Assembly (NCBI GenBank): GCA_008501635.1
Contig: QQUJ01000030.1
Span: forward strand, 1 to 64,000
Reading direction: 5' to 3'
From: Pseudomonadota bacterium
GTDB lineage: Bacteria > Pseudomonadota > Gammaproteobacteria > QQUJ01
DNA: 64,000 nt
The notes under the pieces were generated by a model. That model worked only from the letters and a program-made list of their open reading frames with translations. It made no database searches and had not been told where the DNA came from. Shown one piece after another: positions 1-6,820 of this stretch (position 1 is the first letter of the stretch; the number at the start of each line of letters is the position of its first letter). Position numbers and translations under genes: made by a program.

Positions 1-338
1 TCCAGCAGATGACGAAAATTGAGAATCGTCGTCTCGTCGGGAACCGGCTCACGCCCAAGGTCAATGCCGGCGAAAAGACACATGGAGCGAGATTCATACA
101 ACGCTTCCTCGGCGCCTGGATCCGACAAGTTGAACCAGTGTTGGAGGAAGTAGATGCGCAACATCCGTTCCAGTTCAATGGGGGGGCGCCCGTTTCCCGC
201 TTTGGGGTAGTGGGGTTCGATGAGCTCACAAAGCTGATCCCATGGAACCACAGCATCCATCTCCGAGAGAAACTTCTCTCGCCGGGTTGGTTTTCGAAAT
301 TGCTCAAATTCCCCCGCGGCAAATGTTTGCTGTTTCAT
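1..338 (-). CDS. IS5-family transposase, N-terminal part (runs off window)
   Basis: Reading the minus strand from the ATG at 338 gives an uninterrupted frame of 112 codons to the window edge. It begins MKQQTFAAGEFEQFRKP and continues through ERMLRIYFLQHWFNLSDP and EPVPDETTILNFRHLLE. This is the DUF772-type N-terminal domain of IS5-group DDE transposases, including the conserved PDETTILNFRHLLE segment just before the catalytic core. The catalytic DDE residues would lie beyond the left edge, so activity cannot be judged. The element sits at the outer end of the exopolysaccharide locus next to a decayed gene, consistent with insertion into a region free to decay. The family call is confident; completeness is unknown. 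Confidence 0.88.
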   Translation of the reverse strand, partial: MKQQTFAAGEFEQFRKPTRREKFLSEMDAVVPWDQLCELIEPHYPKAGNGRPPIELERMLRIYFLQHWFNLSDPGAEEALYESRSMCLFAGIDLGREPVPDETTILNFRHLL

Positions 339-407
339 CGTTTTCTACCGGTTCCAAATAATGCGTGTATTGTCGCAAACTTTGGGACTTAATCAGAGAT
401 GCCCTAA
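1..407 (-). mobile_element. IS5-type insertion sequence, partial
   Basis: The transposase gene lies inside an element whose right end is probably near 403. Reading outward to inward on the minus strand the end is GGGCATCTCTGATTAAGTCC, a plausible IS5-type terminal repeat. It is followed outside by CTAA (404-407), the usual 4-bp IS5 target duplication. The other end is outside the window, so neither repeat nor duplication can be confirmed. Confidence 0.55.
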
Positions 408-479
408 ATATTAGTCAGTCGTGTCATTAAAAGACCTGATTCTGTCTTCTTCCAGTATTCAAGACCAATCACGTCTCTT

Positions 480-1000
480 ACGATCTCCGCTCAACGCCTG
501 TGCAGCACCCTCTTCAGCCCTCGGAGGAAAAGAGATTGTATCGAGTATATATTGACTTCACTAAGCACTAGGTATCCATTCGGTTTCACTACTCTCGTAA
601 GCTCATCAAGCGCATACTCAAAATCAGGAATGTGCATTATGGCTCCCCAACAGAGCACATAGGGAAACTTACCATCTGGGAAGCTTAGAGATAGTCAATT
701 TTCCCTCAAGAAACGCATTTTCCCCGAAAGACCCTTAATTGTCTGCCGCGATATATGCCTTCTCCAGTACGTAGTCGGAAAAGTCAGTGGCCGTAACGTC
801 TAGCCCTCTTTCAGCGAGGATCAGGCTCTTGGTATCACCCCCGCAACAGGCATCCAGTATTCGCTCATATTTCGATGCACATATCAGTGCAATAATCCTA
901 TCGATTGCCGAGCGAAGGAACCGCTCTTTAGCAGATGTCCGAAATCAGCTTGCCCAGCTATCGTTTACCGGACCTTCTTTCAGCGTAGTTCTGGTCGCGC
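480..1000 (-). pseudogene. SAM-dependent methyltransferase remnant
   Basis: No intact gene lies here, but the minus strand encodes a class I methyltransferase in pieces. One frame reads AKERFLRSAIDRIIAL, then ILDACCGGDTKSLILAERGLD (the glycine-rich SAM loop), then ATDFSDYVLEKAY and a stop near 737. A shifted frame continues with DGKFPYVLCWGAIMHIPDFEYALDELTRV and VVKPNGYLVLSEVN, the usual motif IV to VI region, ending at a stop near 500. At least one frameshift and an in-frame stop separate the parts, so the gene is dead. It lies just downstream of the phosphatase gene in the same orientation and was probably once part of the polysaccharide locus. Boundaries are approximate. Confidence 0.7.
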
Positions 1001-1053
1001 CTCGGACGAATGAGCCGTGCTACCTTCACAAGAATTCTTGTCTTCAGAGGTCG

Positions 1054-1659
1054 TCATTCTTCCCTTTCTATAGATGCGTGTGCACGCGTCTCATATGTTT
1101 GCACAATGTGCTCCGCCAAAACTGTGCTCGCGACAATAAGTCGGTCAACGTTCTCATGGAGCTCCAATTCTGACCTCCCGTAGGGATCTACGATTTCAGG
1201 TGAGCCGGACGGGAGAAATGCACCTAGCCAGATTACACGGGATGTGCAATTCGGAGCTGCGCGCGCAACCGAGTGCCAGTTATGGCGATCCATGATGATT
1301 ATTGAATCCGCCCACTCGAGATCCTCACGACTTACCGTATGCGATCGGTGTCCTTGTAGATCCCACCCAGTCCGGTTTCGAACGTATTCCACATAATCTC
1401 CAGGCGAGACGCGCCCCGATTGCCCAAAAAATCCCGCCGAGCGAATCTCCATGCCTATGCGGTTGCCAATTGCGTTGCGAAGCAACATGGCCACTAGTGG
1501 GCTACGATAGATATTTCCATAGCAAAGCACGAGAACCCGACGAAATACCAGCTGTCGCGCCCGCTCTTTGGATTGGATGCGAGCTCCGTAGAGCGCGATC
1601 CACGCCCGCGAGCGTTGATGGGCCCTGCGCAAAAGGCCGACCTTCATTGAATTCTTCAC
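1054..1659 (-). CDS. Low-molecular-weight protein-tyrosine phosphatase (Wzb-like)
   Basis: A 201-residue protein of the LMW-PTP family, which removes phosphate from tyrosines of bacterial BY-kinases and their targets during polysaccharide synthesis. The P-loop CX5R is at residues 46-52 (C-Y-G-N-I-Y-R, followed by SP). The catalytic aspartate is in the DPYG motif at about 158. The second P-loop position that is usually Cys (CxGNICRS) is Tyr here. An N-terminal extension of about 40 residues precedes the usual start. The gene follows the NAD-synthetase-like gene by 7 bases, so it is probably the end of the long minus-strand operon. Its likely partner is the tyrosine autokinase at 11.3-12.1 kb; that link is inferred. 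Confidence 0.85.
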   Translation of the reverse strand: MKNSMKVGLLRRAHQRSRAWIALYGARIQSKERARQLVFRRVLVLCYGNIYRSPLVAMLLRNAIGNRIGMEIRSAGFFGQSGRVSPGDYVEYVRNRTGWDLQGHRSHTVSREDLEWADSIIIMDRHNWHSVARAAPNCTSRVIWLGAFLPSGSPEIVDPYGRSELELHENVDRLIVASTVLAEHIVQTYETRAHASIEREE

Positions 1660-1666
1660 CTGCGCG

Positions 1667-2683
1667 TTAATCGGAGCGAACAGGGGCTAACTGTAACTCA
1701 GGGAGATCTTCCACAAGCAACGGTCGGACATGCAAATAACGGCTAGTGCGCCGTTTGGCCTCGATGTCGTGGTATACCCACTCGGCCTGTTGCTCGGTGA
1801 TTTCTAGTGCCTCTGCTAGTATCGCTGCTGATAAGCCGTGATTCTTCGCCCAAAGCGCCAGATCCATTTGGTGATACGGAAGCGCAAAATAAAACTCATC
1901 CTGCCCCTGTGGCATGCTGTAGGTATCCGTTGTCGGCGTAGCATTACAAATCTCTTCCGGTAATTGCAGATACCGAGCCATCGCATAGACCTGAGTCTTA
2001 TAGAGATGTGCGATAGGTTTGATGTCCGCCGAACCATCTCCGTTCTTTACGAAGAACCCTTGGTCGTATTCGAGACGATTGGGCGTTCCAATTACAGCAT
2101 AGTTAAGCCGATCGGCATGAAAATATTCCATGGTTTTACGTATGCGCTGTTTGAAATTGGTTGCGGCGACGATCTGCAAGTACTCCTTCAGTCCCAGACG
2201 CTTTTCCTGCAACTCTCCATTCAAGTTTTGTACCACCAGTTTGAAGTGGTTGATCTGTCCTTCCAGGCCACCGGCGATGACGATTTTGTTTTTCCAGCCG
2301 GGACTGTAATCGGGGAAAGTACGCTGTATGGCCTCATCGCGCCAGCGGTAGCAGCCGATGGCCTCCAGAGCAGGTGCGATATTTTCCACCCGGTATTCGA
2401 TGCTCAGGTGCTTGGCCAGTACCTCGCCGCGTTCGCCGGAGAATGACGAGGAATCCTGTTCCGGCAGCAGCAGACCGAAAACCTTGTCCCGGCCAACAGC
2501 GGACACGGCCAGTGCGGCACACACCGAACTGTCGATACCGCCGGACATAGCGATGACAAAGCCGCGCCGACGCAGGTCCTTGCGCAGGATTTCTCGCATG
2601 AGTTCGGCGATGCGCTGGTGCTCTGCTTCCAAGTCGAGGTTGAGGACGTCGCGTGACAGGGCTTGAGTTACGCTACTCATCAA
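1667..2683 (-). CDS. NAD synthetase (NadE)-like ATP-dependent amidotransferase
   Basis: A 338-residue protein of the adenine-nucleotide alpha-hydrolase (PP-loop) superfamily closest to ammonia-dependent NAD synthetase. The PP-loop SGGIDSS is at residues 47-53. The NadE segments GDGSADIKPIAHLYKTQVY and PTTDTYSMPQGQDE are recognisable. The usual GTGNKSE segment reads GTPNRLE, and the middle (about 125-170) is longer than in typical NadE. There is no glutaminase domain, so it would need free ammonia or a partner. Its place among acyl ligases, an ACP and an AsnB-like protein suggests amidation of a sugar or acyl precursor rather than housekeeping NAD synthesis. That is inference; plain NadE remains possible. 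Confidence 0.75.
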   Translation of the reverse strand: MMSSVTQALSRDVLNLDLEAEHQRIAELMREILRKDLRRRGFVIAMSGGIDSSVCAALAVSAVGRDKVFGLLLPEQDSSSFSGERGEVLAKHLSIEYRVENIAPALEAIGCYRWRDEAIQRTFPDYSPGWKNKIVIAGGLEGQINHFKLVVQNLNGELQEKRLGLKEYLQIVAATNFKQRIRKTMEYFHADRLNYAVIGTPNRLEYDQGFFVKNGDGSADIKPIAHLYKTQVYAMARYLQLPEEICNATPTTDTYSMPQGQDEFYFALPYHQMDLALWAKNHGLSAAILAEALEITEQQAEWVYHDIEAKRRTSRYLHVRPLLVEDLPELQLAPVRSD

Positions 2684-2721
2684 TGATGCTCCTGGGTGCC
2701 AAATGGGGCTTGGGAATCGAC

Positions 2722-3138
2722 TCAGTCCCGCAACCCGCGGCGTTTGTCGGTATCGATTACTTCCACGTTTAGACCCATGCCGGCGTAGACGAAAGCGATC
2801 AAGGCATCGTCAAAGGCTTCGCCTGGCTGAGGCGCAGCCAGGACACGGGCGCCTTTTGCAGCCAAGGCCTGAACTTCGGCGACAGTATCTCCGCCTTTAA
2901 AGCACAGATGGTGCAAGCCCTCTCCTCGCTTCAGGAAGTCTACTAGGGGGGAGTCGCGATGCGAAGGTTCTATCAGCTTGATATCCAGGGAATCCTCTTT
3001 AACCAGGAACTGTATGTTTACTTCCTGACGTGAATTAGTCACTTTGTCGGTCTTGACACGATAGCCGAACAACTCGCATAAGCGCTTAGTCGCATGGTCG
3101 AGGTTACGTACGGCGATACATACGTGATCCAATTGCAT
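2722..3138 (-). CDS. VOC (glyoxalase/methylmalonyl-CoA epimerase-like) protein
   Basis: A 138-residue protein starting MQLDHVCIAVRNLDHA, the first beta-strand and metal-binding His of the vicinal-oxygen-chelate fold. The second module holds GEGLHHLCFK with another ligand His, and the end reads GMGLNVEVID with the final Glu. The spacing resembles methylmalonyl-CoA epimerase, so an acyl-CoA or acyl-ACP epimerase is the best guess. The chosen ATG begins just past the end of the preceding ligase gene; an ATG at 3156 would overlap it. The position between an acyl ligase and the NadE-like gene fits one acyl-modifying pathway. The substrate is unknown. Confidence 0.72.
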   Translation of the reverse strand: MQLDHVCIAVRNLDHATKRLCELFGYRVKTDKVTNSRQEVNIQFLVKEDSLDIKLIEPSHRDSPLVDFLKRGEGLHHLCFKGGDTVAEVQALAAKGARVLAAPQPGEAFDDALIAFVYAGMGLNVEVIDTDKRRGLRD

Positions 3139-3139
3139 C

Positions 3140-4675
3140 TCAACTCTGCCTCTCAACCAGCATGAACCGACGCAGCTTGCCAGAGCCAGTACGAGGTAGC
3201 TTATCGGTAAAACATACTTCCCGCGGCACTTTGTAGGTCGCTAAATGCCGTTTGCAGTAAGCTTGCACCTGTCTTACCGTCAGCTTCTTCCCAGGTTTGG
3301 TCACAATGACAACACGAATAACCTGTCCGAGCAGATCATCGTGTATACCAACCGCTGCCGATTCCGCGACTTCTTCCAGTTCGCCGACAATCTCTTCTAT
3401 CTCGTTGGGGCTGATGCGATTGGCACCGGTCTTGATCATGTCGGTAGCTCTACCAACAATAGTTAGGTACCCCTCGTCGTCAAAATAACCCAGGTCGCCC
3501 GTATGCAACCAGCCACCGCGGATTACCTTATCGGTAATCTCTGGGTCTTCCCAATAACCCTGCATTATGTGTTCGCCCCTGGCACAAACCTCGCCTACGG
3601 TTCCCTGCGCCACAGGACGATCCTTCTCATCGACTATTCGAAGTTCGATACCGGGTATCGCAATACCGACGCTACCCAGCTTTTGGTCTAAACGCTCTGA
3701 GGGTAGGTATGTGAGTCGTGCAGTCGCCTCGGTTTGGCCATACATGACAATGAATTTCGCGGTAGGAACAGCGGATCGCACCTGACCAATAGCGTTGGGT
3801 ACCATAGCTCCACCGGCCTGAGTCAGATATCGGACGCTGCTCCAATCAAAATCGGCCATACTGGTTCGCGCTAGCAGCAGATAGTAGGTTGAAGGTACCC
3901 CCGAAAAACCCGTTACGCGTTCTTCCCCAATTTTCGCCAAGACGCTCTGCGGGTACATCAGGCTGTTCTCAAGCACCAACCGCGCGCCTACCCAAATATG
4001 GGTGTGAAGTATTGAGTTCCCATATGAGTAGTAGAAAGGTAGTACATTTAGGATGCTATCGTCTGATGTCAGCTCCAGGTAGCTTAAGACAGATTTCACA
4101 AGAGCCACCAAATTGCCATGGCTCAACATCACGCCTTTGGGTCGGCCAGTCGTGCCCGATGTGTAAATAATTGCCGCTAGATCTTCCGGCCGACATCCGA
4201 CAGGAAGATGATCATGCGCAGGTCGCGATGCGATAATATCATTCCACGATGCAACTGAATTGATGCCCTCCCGGGGGGGGCCTTCCCCTACTGAAATCCC
4301 GTGCGATAGCTCTTTCCCTTCACCCGTCAGCACCTGAAATTCCGGGTGGTTTCTTTGGGCGACAACCCAGCTAGCACCACAGTGATTTATCCAATTTGTG
4401 AGATCACGCGCCTTTGCGAGCATGTTCAACGCCACCACCACGCCACCCGCCGCAAGAGTACCGTAGTAAGCTGCTATGTATTCAGGAGAATTTTCGAGCA
4501 ATAGCGCTACGCGGTCGCCTTGTTTCAGGCCTCGGTCTTTCAGGTAGATGGAGAAGCATTGCGCCTGCCGCCACAGATCGTCATACGTTGTTTTGTTCCC
4601 TCGCAATACCACAGCTATTCGCTCATGATATGCACGGGAATTATTTTGTAGTGCATGAACTACGGATTGCGACAT
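3140..4675 (-). CDS. AMP-forming acyl-CoA/acyl-ACP ligase (first copy)
   Basis: A 511-residue ANL-superfamily adenylating enzyme. The A3 core YTSGTTGRPKGVMLSHGNL is near residues 170-190, with YGQTEATARLTYLP (A5), GWLHTGDLGYFDDEGYLTIVGRATDMIKTGANRISPNEIE (A7-A8, with the hinge) and PRTGSGKLRR with the A10 lysine. All catalytic motifs are intact and the length is normal. It activates a carboxylic acid as acyl-AMP and passes it to CoA or to a phosphopantetheine arm. The acyl carrier protein gene lies 8 bases upstream, which makes ACP loading plausible. Exosortase A loci often carry such a ligase, but the acyl substrate cannot be read from the sequence. Confidence 0.88.
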   Translation of the reverse strand: MSQSVVHALQNNSRAYHERIAVVLRGNKTTYDDLWRQAQCFSIYLKDRGLKQGDRVALLLENSPEYIAAYYGTLAAGGVVVALNMLAKARDLTNWINHCGASWVVAQRNHPEFQVLTGEGKELSHGISVGEGPPREGINSVASWNDIIASRPAHDHLPVGCRPEDLAAIIYTSGTTGRPKGVMLSHGNLVALVKSVLSYLELTSDDSILNVLPFYYSYGNSILHTHIWVGARLVLENSLMYPQSVLAKIGEERVTGFSGVPSTYYLLLARTSMADFDWSSVRYLTQAGGAMVPNAIGQVRSAVPTAKFIVMYGQTEATARLTYLPSERLDQKLGSVGIAIPGIELRIVDEKDRPVAQGTVGEVCARGEHIMQGYWEDPEITDKVIRGGWLHTGDLGYFDDEGYLTIVGRATDMIKTGANRISPNEIEEIVGELEEVAESAAVGIHDDLLGQVIRVVIVTKPGKKLTVRQVQAYCKRHLATYKVPREVCFTDKLPRTGSGKLRRFMLVERQS

Positions 4676-4683
4676 GACACAGA

Positions 4684-4956
4684 CTAGGCTGCTTTCTTGC
4701 GGCCGACAAATGCCACGAGATTGTCTACGGAATCCAAGTTTTCCGGTACCATTTCCGTATCGGCCACCTGAATCCCCAGTTCGTCCTCCAGAAAGAAAAT
4801 GACTTCCATAATTCCAGTGGAATCTATAATTCCTTTCTGTAGAAACGAATCACTATCTACGAGAGCCGATGGGTCATCTGTAAACAGGAAGTTCTCAAGA
4901 ATATAAGACCGCAATTGTTCTCTGACCGCCATTTCCATCCTCACATCTGTGTTCAT
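4684..4956 (-). CDS. Acyl carrier protein
   Basis: A 90-residue protein with the PP-binding fold. The phosphopantetheine site is I-D-S-T-G-I-M-E-V, where the usual DSL is DST; the Ser is present near residue 46. The following FFLEDELGIQVADTEM is the acidic helix II-III region. An in-frame ATG nine codons in (MAVREQLRSYILENF) is an alternative start. It sits between two AMP-forming ligases in the same orientation, so it is probably the acceptor for one or both. It is clearly not the housekeeping AcpP, which has a DSLD motif and sits in the fab cluster. Confidence 0.85.
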   Translation of the reverse strand: MNTDVRMEMAVREQLRSYILENFLFTDDPSALVDSDSFLQKGIIDSTGIMEVIFFLEDELGIQVADTEMVPENLDSVDNLVAFVGRKKAA

Positions 4957-5110
4957 TTATTCAAAGTTATTCGGCTTCTCTCGGAATGCTGCTCGTGCAT
5001 CTGATAAGTGTCGATGGCATCTGGGCGCACGCTTGGCCGTCCGGAGCCAATTACTTCAGCGCACTATCAGCAACCTGACGAAAGACGCCAAGCCGGGGAA
5101 CCCCATATAT

Positions 5111-6694
5111 TTATACAAGCTCCTTTTTACTGATCTTGTAATTCTGGTTAATCGGCAACCTTTCGGTGATTATTATATCCCGAGGTATCATAAAACTTTC
5201 CAGTTTCTTGGCTAATTCGCACTTCAGAGTACGTGTTTCCAGTTTGACGCTGCCTTCCTCCACAACGTAGGCGAGGATGGCCTGACCAAGTGTTTCATCC
5301 TCTACGCCTATTACTGCCGCTTCCGCCACTCCGGGGATGTTGCAGAGGGTAAATTCTATTTCCAAAGGGCTGACCTTTTCTCCGCGACATTTGATAATGT
5401 CGTCACTGCGGCCTTCGAAATACAGATAGCCTTCTTCGTCCATGTGGAACCAATCCCCGGTTCGGAGCACCTTTTCCCCCGGTATCGTTCCATCGACGAG
5501 CATCTCTAAAGTTTCTTCGGGTCTATCCCAATAGCCGCGCATAATATGTGGTCCCCGGACATGGAGGATTCCCCGTTCGCCCGGGCGCACTAGAACGCCC
5601 GTGGAATCCAGAACATAAGCTTCGGTACCCGGGATAGCCTTGCCGACAGAACCTGGTTTCTTTTCGATCATTTCCGGTTCGAGATAACTGACGCGCTTGC
5701 ATTCCGTCAGACCGTACATGCTGTATATCAGCGCATTTGGAAAAAACCCCCTCAGGCGCGGGATATGTTCGACCGGTAACGCCGCCGCGGTATTGGTTAT
5801 ACGAGTTACGTTGGGAAAACAGAGCGGGTTTCTTGCGTGTGCAGCGATAATCATTGAGTATATCGTTGGCACCCCGGGGAAGGTCGTCACTTCGTAATTC
5901 TGGACTCGCTGAAGCACATCCAGGTAATAGGTAAAGGAACGCTCAAGCACCAGCGTCGCACCCAGCTGTATACACATGAGCAACTGATAGAGTCCGTAAT
6001 CAAATGCCAGCGGTAACACGTTGACGACGACATCGTTCGAATCCATGCGCAAGTACTCGATAATGCTTTTGGCTGTGAAAAGCATGGATTGATGAGTTTG
6101 CATGACTCCTTTTGGATGACCGGTACTGCCCGATGTATAGATCAAGGCGGCCAAGTCGAGCGGGATAATAGTGGCCATCGTTGACTTGTTCTCTTTGCTC
6201 TCCAGAAGCTCTTCAATATGTTCGTATTCTGGCGCTCCGTCCGCACCTGGTGTCGCGGTTTTATTGCCTCCCGACACAATGAGATGAGTCAGTGTTGTGC
6301 AATGAGACAGTGCCTGCTTGTACACAGGTGCGAGTTGATATTCAGCCAGCAGGTGCCGCACCGAGCAATCGTTCAGAATGAACGCCAGCTTTTCTCCCTT
6401 TGTCTGCGGGTTGATCACCACAAAGACACCCCCCGCTTTAAGAACTCCATAGATGGCAACGACACAGTGCCAACTGTTCTCCATGAAGATCGCTACGCGA
6501 TCGCCACGCCGTAAACCTCTCTGTAGTAGCCCCGCAGCAAGGCTGGTGGAGCATTCATCGAGGTCCCTGTAGGTATACGGCTCACCGGCAACGATTATCG
6601 CTGTTTTGTCCGCCTCGGCGCGGGCCCAATGCTGCAGCGCCTCGTGAAGCAGGTTCTGTTGCTTTCCCGTTATGAAAGAATCGAGTTGGTGCAT
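5111..6694 (-). CDS. AMP-forming acyl ligase, exosortase A-associated type (second copy)
   Basis: A second ANL-family adenylating enzyme, 527 residues. It carries YTSGSTGHPKGVMQTHQSML (A3), YGLTECKRVSYLEPE (A5), TGDWFHMDEEGYLYFEGRSDDIIKCRGEKVSPLEIE (A7-A8) and NQNYKISKKEL near the end, where the A10 lysine belongs. The ATG at 6694 is preferred because AGGACA lies upstream; an in-frame ATG at 6733 lacks one. The arrangement with an ACP resembles the acyl-CoA ligase/ACP pairs known from exosortase A loci. Sequence differences from the first ligase suggest a different acyl substrate or a second step. A 154-base gap without a gene separates it from the ACP. Confidence 0.86.
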   Translation of the reverse strand: MHQLDSFITGKQQNLLHEALQHWARAEADKTAIIVAGEPYTYRDLDECSTSLAAGLLQRGLRRGDRVAIFMENSWHCVVAIYGVLKAGGVFVVINPQTKGEKLAFILNDCSVRHLLAEYQLAPVYKQALSHCTTLTHLIVSGGNKTATPGADGAPEYEHIEELLESKENKSTMATIIPLDLAALIYTSGSTGHPKGVMQTHQSMLFTAKSIIEYLRMDSNDVVVNVLPLAFDYGLYQLLMCIQLGATLVLERSFTYYLDVLQRVQNYEVTTFPGVPTIYSMIIAAHARNPLCFPNVTRITNTAAALPVEHIPRLRGFFPNALIYSMYGLTECKRVSYLEPEMIEKKPGSVGKAIPGTEAYVLDSTGVLVRPGERGILHVRGPHIMRGYWDRPEETLEMLVDGTIPGEKVLRTGDWFHMDEEGYLYFEGRSDDIIKCRGEKVSPLEIEFTLCNIPGVAEAAVIGVEDETLGQAILAYVVEEGSVKLETRTLKCELAKKLESFMIPRDIIITERLPINQNYKISKKELV

Positions 6695-6820
6695 ATTTGT
6701 CCTACGCAGTCCTTTTGGTTCATCCTTTTGCATTTGTAAGCGCGCGGAGCTTCACTCTGTTCTTCACAGTGGAAACTGTCTGCCCATTTACTGCAAACAG
6801 TGTGAGGCACAACAATCGCT

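Noticed and set aside
9-392. Plus-strand 127-residue reading frame at the left end
   Set aside because: It is the antisense of the IS5 transposase frame, which matches a known family.
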